Below, piece after piece: positions 26,153 to 34,989 of a stretch of 64,000 nt of DNA. Numbering within the stretch: the first letter of the stretch is position 1; every line of letters starts with the position of its first letter. The notes under the pieces are model-generated. The model made no database searches. It was not told the origin of the DNA and saw nothing but the letters and a program-made list of their open reading frames with translations. This DNA comes from Romboutsia hominis (GTDB lineage: Bacteria; Bacillota; Clostridia; Peptostreptococcales; Peptostreptococcaceae): contig NZ_LN650648.1 in the NCBI RefSeq assembly GCF_900002575.1, positions 1,426,001 through 1,490,000 on the forward strand, given 5' to 3'. Both the position numbers and the translations under genes were made by a program.

Positions 26153-27424
26153 CTATCTACTATTGTAAGTTCTCTTTAAGTCTGCTACTTCATAATCATC
26201 TAGACCATACCAAATGGCACTAAAACTATGTGGGTCTATGTTAAATTCATCATATATTATGTTTCCTTTTGCATCTGTAGCATAAGTTAGGTTTTTAAGC
26301 TCTTTTACTACATCTTTGCACGCATCAGAGCAATATATATTTCTAAATCTTTTAATTTTCTTTGTGTTTTGAAGTCTACTACCTGCAAACTTCTTACATT
26401 TTCTCATTCTAAAACCTTGTTGTTGGTAATATTTAATAGTTTTAGGTTCTGCACAATCTGCAGTTATTAACTTATCTTTATAATCAGCTATTTCAATTGC
26501 AGTTTTATCATCTGTCATTTTATTCTTATAATATTGCTTAAATATATATAAATCTTTATTAACATCATCTATAGCCATACTTATCAATGCATTGTATGAA
26601 GTTTCAAAACCAAAGTCCATACCATACCTATACCATCTACTTGATATTCCACCTACTTTATCCTGTACCCATTCATCAGGCATAGTTTTAAATTGTGGTA
26701 ATACTCTTGTACCATTTACTCCATATCTTCCAAGTCTAGCAACTCTATACAAGTCACTATCATATGTTTTCATCTTTTCAAGCTCTTCTATATAGTCTTT
26801 TGGTAAATAGTAGTTATCATCACAAGTTGAATGATGATAATATGTATTATTTGTTATAACTACTCTTTTTTCATACAATTCATCATCATTTAACACAACA
26901 TTGTCATTTTCCTCATCTATAAAATAATGAGAGTATGTCCAATTAGCTTTTTCAACTGGATTAGTGGAGCATATTATATGATTGGTATCGGTTAAATGTC
27001 TTAGACGTCCTCTTAGTTCTTTAAATGCTTCATATTTACATTCACTGCATTCTTCTAACCATACTATAGATACACCATTTATAGATTTAAGTTTAGCTGG
27101 TTTATCAAGTCCTTTAAAAATTATTTGAGAACCATTAGGGAATAATATCTTCATAGGAGAGCTTTTAAACTTTATTTCATCCTCTAGTCCCATAGCTGCA
27201 ACTATATCTTCAAATAGTGAATAACAAGAATCTCTTATAGTGTCATATACTTCCCTTACAACTAAGCACTTTCTCTTTTCTTGTTGAAGCTTAAGTAATA
27301 TCTTAGTAGCAACATGATAACTTTTTGAGCTACCGTATCCACCAACTAAAAAATAGTCTTTGTAGTTCCAGTCAAATATAAAGTCTTCAAAATGGTCATT
27401 TACTGCAAAACTAACTTCTTCCAT
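26153..27424 (-). CDS. Terminase large subunit
   Basis: A 423-residue packaging motor. The ATPase domain has a Walker A-like GGYGSSKS (about 28-35) and Walker [10 protein letters not shown]. The C-terminal nuclease domain includes DFGFE near 270, ITADCAEP near 325 and a late acidic residue in NIDPHSFSA. It cuts and pumps DNA into the head. The ATG at 27424 lies inside the 3' end of the small-subunit gene; a GTG three codons earlier is also possible. Confidence 0.9.
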   Translation of the reverse strand: MEEVSFAVNDHFEDFIFDWNYKDYFLVGGYGSSKSYHVATKILLKLQQEKRKCLVVREVYDTIRDSCYSLFEDIVAAMGLEDEIKFKSSPMKILFPNGSQIIFKGLDKPAKLKSINGVSIVWLEECSECKYEAFKELRGRLRHLTDTNHIICSTNPVEKANWTYSHYFIDEENDNVVLNDDELYEKRVVITNNTYYHHSTCDDNYYLPKDYIEELEKMKTYDSDLYRVARLGRYGVNGTRVLPQFKTMPDEWVQDKVGGISSRWYRYGMDFGFETSYNALISMAIDDVNKDLYIFKQYYKNKMTDDKTAIEIADYKDKLITADCAEPKTIKYYQQQGFRMRKCKKFAGSRLQNTKKIKRFRNIYCSDACKDVVKELKNLTYATDAKGNIIYDEFNIDPHSFSAIWYGLDDYEVADLKRTYNSR

Positions 27425-28109
27425 TTTGTTCACTCGCCCTTACTACTTTAATAGTTATATTATTGTCTTTATCATCTCCACTAAATTTCTTAACTTCACC
27501 TTTAAGCTTTTCTATCCTTAGCTTTTGTTCTTCAGTTACTAAATCTAAGTTAGCATTAACCATATTATCATATTGCTTTATTAGTGATCTCAACTCTCCC
27601 ATGGCTCTACTTTGAGCATTTAAGAAAGTAGCATTTCTATCCCAAGCAAATTGAAGTTCATACTCTGTTTCTTCTCCATGATCACTAGATTTCATTTTCT
27701 TAAGTTCTCTGGCCATATCATCTTTATCTCTTACATACATTATCTTTTGCGCTCTTATAATAGCTGCATACTGTATTGTTATTTGCTCCCAAAGTATATC
27801 TATTTGGCTTTTCTCAACTATATTTTCCATAAGTTCTAAGGTTTCTTCTGGTATATATTTAGAGAAAAATCCAAACTTCTCTGCATTTTTATTTCCCTTT
27901 GGTGCTCCATGACCTACTGCATTCTTATTTTTTAAGGGTGCACCCCCTTTATTTTTAGGTGCACCCTTATTTCTTTTTTCCTCTGCCCATTTATACCTCT
28001 TAATCCATGACTTTAAGGTGTTGATAGATATATTGTATTTCTCGCATATTTCCTTTTGTTTCAGTCCTTTGATATAATCTTTTTTTATATTTTCTTTTAC
28101 ACCTTCCAT
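27411..28109 (-). CDS. Terminase small subunit
   Basis: A 232-residue protein. Residues 14-45 contain a helix-turn-helix ([24 protein letters not shown]), then a Gly/Asn/Lys-rich linker repeating [20 protein letters not shown]-like units, then a helical body. This is typical of small terminases that recognise the packaging site. GAGGTGGTGAT precedes the start. It overlaps the large subunit gene. Confidence 0.85.
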   Translation of the reverse strand: MEGVKENIKKDYIKGLKQKEICEKYNISINTLKSWIKRYKWAEEKRNKGAPKNKGGAPLKNKNAVGHGAPKGNKNAEKFGFFSKYIPEETLELMENIVEKSQIDILWEQITIQYAAIIRAQKIMYVRDKDDMARELKKMKSSDHGEETEYELQFAWDRNATFLNAQSRAMGELRSLIKQYDNMVNANLDLVTEEQKLRIEKLKGEVKKFSGDDKDNNITIKVVRASEQNGRS

Positions 28110-28184
28110 ATCACCACCTCATTTGTTTGTTTTGTAAAATAAAAAAGAACCCTTCTAGAGAGTCCTTAGTTAATACCTCTTATA

Positions 28185-29762
28185 TTACACTTGTTTCATT
28201 ATATTATTTACACTATATATTTTATCTATAAGTTTTTTACTATATTCATAACCATCAGGCTTACACTTTGGAGTTGGTATATTTTTTATAATATCTTCTC
28301 TAGATGATAATGCAAATTGTATGATTCTACTATCAAAATTTTTACTTTTTAAAATTGGAATACTCTCCGTCCTATTAAGAACATCCCAGCTACCAATATT
28401 TAAAATATCATATCCTCTTCCATAACTTTCAAAGAAAAGCAAATCCCCATCATTATTAGGATATTTTTTATCCTGCAAATTATCTATTTGAATTTCATAA
28501 TCTTCTAGCAGCCATATTCCTTCCCACATTAAATCAGTATTTTTAAAATTACTAAATAACCTCCATAAATTTTCTGCATAAATTGAAATCAATTTTATCA
28601 TTTCTGCTGATACAGTGGGGTTATCTTTTATCAAATCTTCCTTTGACATATTTTTTTTAATATTTTTAATTTTATCTTTGACTAAATCCATATAAACTTT
28701 TATAGCTATTTTTTTAGATATTCTACAACATGTATTCTCTAAATGAGCCAATACATTATGAAACTCACTTTCCTTATGGTAACTTATATTTGATAAAGCC
28801 ACTTCTTCAATAAGTTGGTCTATGGTTTTAAAATATAGAGTTCCATCAACTTTAATATCAGACTTCAATAATTCTAACAGGATATACAAAAAATTCACTC
28901 TAAATATTGAATGTGGCGCACCCCTATAATATGTAACTAGTATATTTATCAATTCTATCTGCCTTAATCTATCTGATTCTTTGATTCTTTTTATATATTC
29001 ATCAGCTGCATGTAACATATGTTTACCTAATATATCCATCTTTATTATTAAACCTTTATCAGATTCTTCTTTTAACCTTTTTTTATATTTTAAAACTCTT
29101 TCGTCCCAGTGTTTTTTTTCTAATTCTCTTTCATTATTTTTTATATCTTTCTTAAGATCTATACACATACGATTGAACTTCATTTCAAAATCATTCAGAT
29201 TTTTTATATCAATTTCTACAGAAAATGTATTTTTTATATTTTGAATAATTCTCCCCCTTTGAAATTCTAGAATTGATTCTGCACTTAATGCATATTTTAA
29301 TTCTTCAAATTTATCCCTACAGTTATATTTATTTATATCTAAAATAGGTTTACTCCAATCAGTTATAGTTGCTGAATCATATATTTTTAATTCCCATCCA
29401 TTACATAAAACTATCAATGGCACTTGAACCTCAGGATGAATAGCATACAAATGTGCTTGTAACAAGTCTCCATTACCCATATTCCTTTCATTCCCTGGTT
29501 TTGCTTCTATAATCCAAAATGATTTTAATCTAATGGTAGGAATATAATCAATTTGTATTTTTTTTCTTCCTATTCTATGAAATGGAGTATTTAATTTTAA
29601 ACTCTTTTCTCTAATAATATCGTTAACAGTTCTTTTACTATATCCTAGTATATTTAACAGAGGTGCTATAAATTCTTCTCTAATATCTGATTCATTCCAC
29701 ATTGAAAAATCAGTTTTCTCCCAATAACTTATAAACCATTCTTCATTAGTATTAAAAAACAT
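28185..29762 (-). CDS. Protein with type I restriction HsdR-N-like nuclease domain
   Basis: A 525-residue soluble protein. Residues about 20-190 match the HsdR N-terminal PD-(D/E)xK fold: acidic residues in DIREEF (26-31), D72 in IDYIP, and E86-A87-K88 in WIIEAKPG. The remaining 330 residues are helical and unrecognised, with no helicase motifs and no methylase or specificity gene near. It lies between the small terminase and the packaging-site region, where phages often carry cargo. It could be an anti-phage or anti-plasmid nuclease. A GAGG site precedes the start. Confidence 0.65.
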   Translation of the reverse strand: MFFNTNEEWFISYWEKTDFSMWNESDIREEFIAPLLNILGYSKRTVNDIIREKSLKLNTPFHRIGRKKIQIDYIPTIRLKSFWIIEAKPGNERNMGNGDLLQAHLYAIHPEVQVPLIVLCNGWELKIYDSATITDWSKPILDINKYNCRDKFEELKYALSAESILEFQRGRIIQNIKNTFSVEIDIKNLNDFEMKFNRMCIDLKKDIKNNERELEKKHWDERVLKYKKRLKEESDKGLIIKMDILGKHMLHAADEYIKRIKESDRLRQIELINILVTYYRGAPHSIFRVNFLYILLELLKSDIKVDGTLYFKTIDQLIEEVALSNISYHKESEFHNVLAHLENTCCRISKKIAIKVYMDLVKDKIKNIKKNMSKEDLIKDNPTVSAEMIKLISIYAENLWRLFSNFKNTDLMWEGIWLLEDYEIQIDNLQDKKYPNNDGDLLFFESYGRGYDILNIGSWDVLNRTESIPILKSKNFDSRIIQFALSSREDIIKNIPTPKCKPDGYEYSKKLIDKIYSVNNIMKQV

Positions 29763-29795
29763 ATTTAAACCTCGCTTTCAAGTATATAATTCTAC

Positions 29796-29942
29796 TTATT
29801 TCGAGATTTTCCTTCTTTTTTTGTTTAATTTATTAAACTTAGGTATACTTACCATTTCTTTGTCTAATTCTCTTAGTTTATTGCTAGGTAATTCATGCAC
29901 CATTTTTATAACTTCATTTGCATCCTTCCAAACCTTAGCCAT
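29796..29942 (-). CDS. Small hypothetical protein, basic C-terminus
   Basis: 48 residues starting MAKVWKDANEVIK and ending in a very basic tail (KKRRKISK). It ends 33 bp before the nuclease-like gene on the same strand. The ribosome site is AAAAGGGTGAG. No family recognised. Confidence 0.55.
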   Translation of the reverse strand: MAKVWKDANEVIKMVHELPSNKLRELDKEMVSIPKFNKLNKKRRKISK

Positions 29943-30138
29943 TAATCTCACCCTTTTGTATTATTAAACAATAAAAAAGACCTATGAATAATCATAAGCC
30001 TTTCTTGATGTTGAATAAACCTAAAACAGAAACAAGTTTTAAGTCCCTATTTACCCTTAGAGACTATATAAGATTAGGTAAAAACATTTCTCATTTTTCA
30101 TTAAGTTATATTATTAAAAGAGCAAGTTCAAGGAGTTG

Positions 30139-30193
30139 CACCTGGCATACTACTACTTGCATATTACCAGGTGGTGGGGATGTCCACCTGGTA
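30139..30193. promoter_or_regulatory. Competing inverted repeats near the terminase genes
   Basis: TACCAGGTGG (30165-30174) and CCACCTGGTA (30184-30193) are a perfect 10-bp inverted repeat with a nine-base loop. A third copy CACCTGG (30139-30145) can pair with the middle one instead, so two hairpins exclude each other. The surrounding 29943-30280 has no credible gene and is GC-richer than its neighbourhood. Candidates are a cos/pac-type packaging site or an RNA switch ahead of the late genes. Confidence 0.5.
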
Positions 30194-30280
30194 TGTTTGG
30201 GGAATATGTGAGGATTTATTATTTTACCACAATACTATTTTCTCACATATTAAAAATTAATATCGGTATAAAAAAGGGAA

Positions 30281-30784
30281 TTATATTGCTAGCATATCAA
30301 ATAAATTAGGCTCTTCTTCTTTGAATACTTTACTTCCAAATAGTTCTACTGCTATACTTTTTACAGCTTGATTTTTATATTTTCTTAGTGTTTTCTCATC
30401 ATGGTATAATTCTAAGGCCATTTCAGTCCATCCCATTTCTTTAATATATCTAAATTCTATAATCTGCTTTCTTATAGGATTTAAGTTGTTTATAGCTTTA
30501 TCTAATTGTTTTTTTAATCGCTTTTCTTTGTAAACTTCTATTTCTAAGTCTTGAACGTAAGCTACCATGTCTATAACTTCATTTTCAATTTGTCTACTTA
30601 TGTTATATGTTTGTGATGTTCTTATATCATCATATCTTATAGCTCTTATGGCTACTTTTTTTCCTGCTTTTAAATTTTTAATGTCATATTCTAAATTTTC
30701 TATGTGGCTTCCCATTTCACTATAGTTATATAAAAGTTTTTCTGTAAATCTAAAACAACTCTTTTCTATATTTTCACTTTTCAT
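30281..30784 (-). CDS. ArpU-like late-gene transcription regulator
   Basis: A 167-residue protein. The N-terminal half is coiled coil (LEYDIKNLKAGKKVAIRAI...) and the C-terminal half resembles sigma-70 region 4: LNPIRKQIIEFRYIKEMGW, then DEKTLRKYKNQAVKSIA. This matches the ArpU/RinA-type regulators that switch on late genes in Gram-positive phages. It is the last early gene before the terminase cluster, the usual place. Confidence 0.75.
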   Translation of the reverse strand: MKSENIEKSCFRFTEKLLYNYSEMGSHIENLEYDIKNLKAGKKVAIRAIRYDDIRTSQTYNISRQIENEVIDMVAYVQDLEIEVYKEKRLKKQLDKAINNLNPIRKQIIEFRYIKEMGWTEMALELYHDEKTLRKYKNQAVKSIAVELFGSKVFKEEEPNLFDMLAI

Positions 30785-30797
30785 AATATATCGCCCC

Positions 30798-31202
30798 CTA
30801 TATTGATTCTATCGTCACTTCTACTCTTGGATTTTCTGAATAAAACTTTTTAGCTACTATTTCTACTATCTGAGTATCATCTTTGTATGCTATATCATTT
30901 AAGCTGTCTGCTATAAGCTTCACAACATTATCTATATCAGGCTTTTTAGATGGTCTTAATACATTTGCCTTCTTTTGTTCCTTAATCTTCTTAGAATCAC
31001 TTTTAGCAATTTTATAGAATGCTTTAACAGTTAACCTTATATAACCTTCGAAATAGTGCTTTATTTGACTCCTATAAAGTAACTTTGTATAATCCTCATA
31101 CATTCTAGTTCTATCTGTTGTATATGCTCTCCCAGTCTTTGTATTAAAACGTGGTCTTGCTTTTCCTTCTGGTTCTCCATCTATTGTAAAATCCACTTTC
31201 AT
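30798..31202 (-). CDS. rusA: RusA-like Holliday junction resolvase
   Basis: A 134-residue protein. Motifs GKARPRFNTKTGRAYTT and KKPDIDNVVKLIADSLN match RusA, with the catalytic acidic residues in PDIDN. It cuts Holliday junctions formed in phage recombination and replication, clearing DNA for packaging. It is in the early operon with Bet. Confidence 0.88.
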   Translation of the reverse strand: MKVDFTIDGEPEGKARPRFNTKTGRAYTTDRTRMYEDYTKLLYRSQIKHYFEGYIRLTVKAFYKIAKSDSKKIKEQKKANVLRPSKKPDIDNVVKLIADSLNDIAYKDDTQIVEIVAKKFYSENPRVEVTIESI

Positions 31203-31211
31203 ATAAATCTC

Positions 31212-31583
31212 CTATATTAAACTTATTTGTTCTATAATCTCACTTTTATTCAATGAACTATTAAATTCTTTATAACCTATCCATTGGGTAGTCTCCCATA
31301 TTCTAGCTGCATATAATTCTAATGCATATTTATAAGCTTCTTCATCTGTATTTATCCAAGATAACTCTTTTAAGCTATAGTGTTTTAATAGTTCTAATAT
31401 ATCTAGCTCTAGTAAATCCTTAGCCTGTTTTTCAACTTCTTTTTCCCATTCTTTTTCTTTAAACTCTCCACATTCAGTTACTACAGTAGTTTCATAGGTA
31501 TATGTTATCTTATCTTTGCTTGATGATATTTCTACATGTCTTTTGGATCTTCCGATTCTATATTTACATCTTAGATTTTTCAT
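31212..31583 (-). CDS. Hypothetical early phage protein
   Basis: A 123-residue protein with a basic N-terminal strand region (CRYKIGRSKRHVE-like order) and acidic helical middle (EKEWEKEVEKQAKDLLELDILELL). Ten bases upstream of rusA on the same strand. Not recognised; conserved-looking position in the early operon only. Confidence 0.65.
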   Translation of the reverse strand: MKNLRCKYRIGRSKRHVEISSSKDKITYTYETTVVTECGEFKEKEWEKEVEKQAKDLLELDILELLKHYSLKELSWINTDEEAYKYALELYAARIWETTQWIGYKEFNSSLNKSEIIEQISLI

Positions 31584-31819
31584 AACAACCTCTTATCATA
31601 TAGTTATCATTATCAATTTAATTGTGGTACTGCACTGATAATAATAACTTTTCATGTAAAATTATTGTTTTAATTATCTAACCCACTTCACAAATACATC
31701 CTTATTATCAATATATGGCTAGTGCTGTAACTAATTACAAACGGTATTCTATTTTTTATATTTCGTATCTATAATTTATTTATCTTTTGCAAATACTATT
31801 TACTAAAGGAGGTGAATCG
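31584..31819. other. Intergenic gap upstream of the plus-strand cargo gene
   Basis: 236 bp, AT-rich, between the divergent early operon and the secreted cargo gene. It must hold a promoter for the plus-strand gene, but no good -35/-10 pair stands out. No other structure seen. Confidence 0.4.
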
Positions 31820-32272
31820 ATGAATTTAAAAAAATTAAGCGTTATATTCTCGATAATTTTAATTATCTTTGCAAGTAGTATCAATAATTCTTATGCTATT
31901 AAAACTATATCTCCCCCCCCCATTGACAATGAATATATAAAATCACTAGAAGTTATAGACAATTATATGTCCATCTTAGTTAAATCTGTTTATATAGAAA
32001 ATCTTGATAAAGATCAAATTTCTAAAGATATTAAATTTATAGAAACATTAATTAATAATCTAACTATCAAAACTTCAAAGCTTGGTGAAAAAGACAATGA
32101 TGTTATTTTATCCATGCAGATTATATTAGATTATTATAAAATATCTATCATAAATGTAAAAAAATTTATAAATGACAAAGATACTGATGCATTAATAAGT
32201 GCTACTACTTCTTTCTCACTAGGTTATAACTCTTCATCTGTTTTGAGAACAATTATAGGTAAAGCGAGTTAA
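31820..32272 (+). CDS. Small secreted protein with a C9 tract after the signal peptide
   Basis: A 150-residue protein with signal peptide 1-26 (hydrophobic core VIFSIILIIFASS, site at SYA). The mature part is helical and charged, with no motif recognised. Codons 32-34 are CCC CCC CCC, forming nine Cs in an AT-rich gene. One C fewer or one more gives an early stop, so the gene could switch off by slippage. It is on the strand opposite to the early operon, with an excellent AAAGGAGGTG site, like lysogenic conversion genes. The start at MNLKKL is set by that site. Confidence 0.78.
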   Translation: MNLKKLSVIFSIILIIFASSINNSYAIKTISPPPIDNEYIKSLEVIDNYMSILVKSVYIENLDKDQISKDIKFIETLINNLTIKTSKLGEKDNDVILSMQIILDYYKISIINVKKFINDKDTDALISATTSFSLGYNSSSVLRTIIGKAS

Positions 32273-32307
32273 AAATTTCTCGCTTTTTCTATAATCTGAA
32301 TTATTGT

Positions 32308-32484
32308 TCAGTTCTCCTCTGGAGCTATACATATTTGATTATTATCATCTATAAATCACTTATCGTAACTTTCAGGAATAATTGTCATTCACTTTTTACT
32401 TTCTTTGTATAACACAATGTTGTTATTCCATAACCCATTTTTATATACATGAATATCATAATACTTTAATAACTACTTGCTACC
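32308..32484 (-). pseudogene. Remnant of a small phage gene with two in-frame TGA codons
   Basis: Translation through two TGA codons gives YYDIHVYKNGLWNNN, then MTIIPESYDK and FIDDNNQICIAPEEN, which reads like one continuous small phage protein. Each TGA lies where Trp would fit, so TGG-to-TGA changes are likely. AGGGGG stands upstream but the expected start codon is absent. It is the broken end of the early operon in the 250-bp gap before the next gene. Confidence 0.5.
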
Positions 32485-32525
32485 CCCTTCTTTATATACT
32501 TCATTCAGCATCTTAACTATTGCTA

Positions 32526-33065
32526 CTAATCCATTAATCCAAGTAATGTGTAGCATTTTACTATATCTGTTGCTGCTAGCTTCTTTAAGTCATGCTTTTC
32601 TATAGTTATTCCGTTGTATCTATCTACAAATGAGTATTTACAAGCGATATCTATTTGCTCTTTAAATTGTCTTTTAAGCTCTGTAATTAGTTCATTTTTC
32701 TTTATCAACTTAAGATTAGCAGTAGCTATTTTTATGTAATCTTCATTAAGCTCTTCATTTTTAGTTACTTGCTCATTTAATGAATTTTCAAGTTCTTTTA
32801 TTCTTTTCCTTAACTCAATAGTTTCTTTATTTTTATCTATTATGATATTCTCAAACTCTCTTGATTTCTTTTTTAACACACCTATTCTATTCTCTGCTAA
32901 TGCATTTTTATTTACTAATTCTTCACATCTATTTCTTAGACCGCTTATAACTATTGCATCTGCTGCTGCATCACTTTCAAGTGTAATTATTTTATCTTCT
33001 TTTGCATCTAAATCTCTTTCTAACTTAGCTACTATTCCTTCATGTTTTTTCTTAGTTATTATCAT
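32526..33065 (-). CDS. Coiled-coil hypothetical protein
   Basis: A 179-residue protein, nearly all coiled coil (heptads from about 5 to 135, for example LEKLEDSLNEQVTKNEELNED-like pattern), with a short C-terminal helical end. No signal peptide. In the early phage operon; possibly a structural or replication accessory protein. Not recognised. Confidence 0.7.
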   Translation of the reverse strand: MIITKKKHEGIVAKLERDLDAKEDKIITLESDAAADAIVISGLRNRCEELVNKNALAENRIGVLKKKSREFENIIIDKNKETIELRKRIKELENSLNEQVTKNEELNEDYIKIATANLKLIKKNELITELKRQFKEQIDIACKYSFVDRYNGITIEKHDLKKLAATDIVKCYTLLGLMD

Positions 33066-33084
33066 TTGTTATTTCCCCCTAATA

Positions 33085-33342
33085 TTATTTTTCTAAATAA
33101 GTTTTTTCCAGATACTCTATCTCAAATGTATTAAAATCTTTTCTATGTTTTCTCCATATGATCTCATGTCTTCTTACATGAGCTTCAAACTTAGGTAACT
33201 CAAATATAGACTGTATAGTTGTCTTTTTATCTTCCTCTATTATCCTGTTAAATTCTTTTTGATTTTGATATTTCCAAAAGTCTAGATTTATATCCGGTGC
33301 TATAGGTTGCAACGCACTATCTTTTATTTCTTGTTTAAACAC
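33085..33342 (-). CDS. Hypothetical early phage protein
   Basis: 85 residues, starting with GTG (MFKQEIKDS), overlapping the 3' end of the Spo0E-like gene by 19 bases. Rich in charged and aromatic residues (HEIIWRKHRKDF). GGAGGAG precedes it. Not recognised. Confidence 0.65.
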   Translation of the reverse strand: MFKQEIKDSALQPIAPDINLDFWKYQNQKEFNRIIEEDKKTTIQSIFELPKFEAHVRRHEIIWRKHRKDFNTFEIEYLEKTYLEK

Positions 33343-33464
33343 TCTAATCTCCTCCTTTGTTCCTCCGCAATATATCTATCTAAAATTTGACTAGCAGCAA
33401 CTGTAACTTCATTTCTTCCAAACTGTATAAAAAGTTCTTCTACAGCTTCCCTTAATAATTCCAT
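33324..33464 (-). CDS. Spo0E-like aspartyl-phosphate phosphatase, prophage-encoded
   Basis: 46 residues forming a two-helix hairpin. VAASQILDRYI near 22-32 matches the SQxLDxxI signature of the Spo0E family, small phosphatases that remove phosphate from Spo0A~P and delay sporulation. The N-terminal helix (LREAVEELFIQFG) also fits. In the early operon; such genes recur in clostridial phages. The ribosome site is weak, so expression is unsure. Confidence 0.6.
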   Translation of the reverse strand: MELLREAVEELFIQFGRNEVTVAASQILDRYIAEEQRRRLECLNKK

Positions 33465-33476
33465 AAGCTCAACCTA

Positions 33477-33974
33477 TTAGAACCTTTCATAGTTCTTTTG
33501 CATTTTGTGTTCATATGCACACTCTAATTGCTCTATATTAAATCCTAAACTATATACTAATTCTAAAAATAAAGGTACTAGGTAGTTAATAAGTTGATTT
33601 CTAGCTTGATTCTTACTTCCACTTAGAGTTGTTATTCTATATGCTAACTTGTTAAAAGTAGTATCTGGAGCTGTTGTCTGTATTTCTAAATTTTCAAATA
33701 TCATATCTACATTTAATATATTTGAAACATTTCCTAGGTGGGCTAAGAAATCTGCACACTCTTCTATTAAGTGATCTTTATTCACTTTTTCATCACTCCA
33801 CCACTTATGTACCATACTTGCTTGTAATATTTCTCCTAATTCACTTTGTAGAGCTAATATAAGCCAATATGGTACACAAAAGCTATCTTTTTGATAGTTA
33901 TATCCTTTAACCTTTGATAGATGCTCTAAGAACTTCTCTTGTTCCTTTTTTACATAACTTAAATCTATAATCAT
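33477..33974 (-). CDS. Dimeric dUTPase (all-alpha NTP pyrophosphatase)
   Basis: A 165-residue helical protein. Metal-binding motifs ExxE (ELGE, about 46-49) and ExxD (ECAD, about 74-77) mark the dUTPase_2/MazG-like all-alpha family. It hydrolyses dUTP to dUMP, keeping uracil out of phage DNA. The length is normal. Confidence 0.82.
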   Translation of the reverse strand: MIIDLSYVKKEQEKFLEHLSKVKGYNYQKDSFCVPYWLILALQSELGEILQASMVHKWWSDEKVNKDHLIEECADFLAHLGNVSNILNVDMIFENLEIQTTAPDTTFNKLAYRITTLSGSKNQARNQLINYLVPLFLELVYSLGFNIEQLECAYEHKMQKNYERF

Positions 33975-33978
33975 ATTA

Positions 33979-34110
33979 TCAATCTCCCTTAGTATTATCT
34001 TTTGTTAATTCTTCCTCAGCTATTTTTATAGCTGTTAATATATCATAGCCATCTTCTTTCCATAGCCTTTTAGAAAGTTCTAATAATTCATTTATTCTTG
34101 ATAGCTCCAT
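33979..34110 (-). CDS. Small hypothetical early protein
   Basis: 43 residues (MELSRINELLELSKRLW...), helical and charged. It starts five bases before the sigma-like gene stop region and leads into the dUTPase gene, which starts just downstream, so translation is likely coupled. Not recognised. Confidence 0.6.
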   Translation of the reverse strand: MELSRINELLELSKRLWKEDGYDILTAIKIAEEELTKDNTKGD

Positions 34111-34115
34111 ATCTA

Positions 34116-34841
34116 TTAACCAGCCTTGTTTATAGTTTTTAAATAAGAACTTATAGACCCCCTTGGTATACCTAACATCATTGATATTTCTTTGTATTTG
34201 AATCCTTTCTCTTTTAGAGATATTACTTTCAACCTTCTCTCTTCATTTTTTTCTTTTATTATTATTTCTTTTTGTTTACGATCTATATAATCTACACCAC
34301 TTTCAATTGAAGTTAGTTTTTCTCTAATTTTATTTAACTTTCTCCCTGCTGTAGGTTGACTTGTCTTTAAAACATTAGCTATTTGTCGTTGACTATATCC
34401 ACTTTTTCTAAGTTTTAATACTAGCTTTTCTTCTTCATCCAATATTTTGTATAGTTCTTTTATATTTTGCATAAATTCAATTTCTTCAAATCCATACTCT
34501 ATATCTTCTAATGTATCTCCAACTGTAATTTCCTTATTCTCATTATTATTTATTGTCTTATCTAAAGATATCACTGGATTATCATAGTGTTTTTTTACAT
34601 ATCTAGCTATATATTTACTCATATATCCTCTTATACAAACTACTGCTAATGTACCAAATGATCCCTTACTTTCATCGTATATCCTCGCAGCTTTAAATAG
34701 CCCTATGCATCCTTCTTGATATAAGTCTTCTATAAGTTCTGGATATCTAGATTTAAATGCTCCATACCATTTATTTAGTACAAACCCTACGATGTTTATA
34801 TTTTCATTAACTAATTGATTTACATATTCCTTTGTATTCAT
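34116..34841 (-). CDS. Phage RNA polymerase sigma-like factor with extra C-terminal HTH
   Basis: A 241-residue protein. Sigma region 2 is clear (LIEDLYQEGCIGLFKAA then DESKGSFGTLAV), region 4 follows (SGYSQRQIANVLKTSQPTAGRKL), and then an unusual extra helix-turn-helix at the C-terminus (FKYKEISMMLGIPRGSISSYL). It resembles sporulation-type/phage sigma factors of clostridia. It may direct RNA polymerase to phage promoters. The ATG overlaps the previous gene's stop (ATGA). Confidence 0.8.
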   Translation of the reverse strand: MNTKEYVNQLVNENINIVGFVLNKWYGAFKSRYPELIEDLYQEGCIGLFKAARIYDESKGSFGTLAVVCIRGYMSKYIARYVKKHYDNPVISLDKTINNNENKEITVGDTLEDIEYGFEEIEFMQNIKELYKILDEEEKLVLKLRKSGYSQRQIANVLKTSQPTAGRKLNKIREKLTSIESGVDYIDRKQKEIIIKEKNEERRLKVISLKEKGFKYKEISMMLGIPRGSISSYLKTINKAG

Positions 34842-34978
34842 TTGTTTTCCCCTTTTTCTATTTCTCTTTTGATTTTATCTGCAAATATTGCTATAAGTTC
34901 TCTATCTTTAGGAGCCGTATAGTTTTTATACAACTCCCTTTGTTCTTGTAAATATTCATCTAATGTTTTCTGCTCCAT
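34838..34978 (-). CDS. Small hypothetical early protein
   Basis: 46 residues (MEQKTLDEYLQEQRE...), helical. The stop overlaps the sigma-like gene start, so the two are coupled. Not recognised. Confidence 0.6.
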   Translation of the reverse strand: MEQKTLDEYLQEQRELYKNYTAPKDRELIAIFADKIKREIEKGENK

Positions 34979-34989
34979 TAATAACCTAC

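Noticed and set aside
28185-29762. Complete type I restriction system
   Set aside because: Only an HsdR-N-like domain is present; no helicase motifs, HsdM or HsdS.
29984-30211. Open frame of 75 codons on the plus strand
   Set aside because: No ribosome site, opposite to all neighbours, and it runs through the inverted repeats at 30139-30193; better explained as non-coding.
31820-32272. Homology between the phage secreted protein and the secreted protein at 60992-61528
   Set aside because: Same size and architecture, but no shared motif long enough to claim homology by eye.
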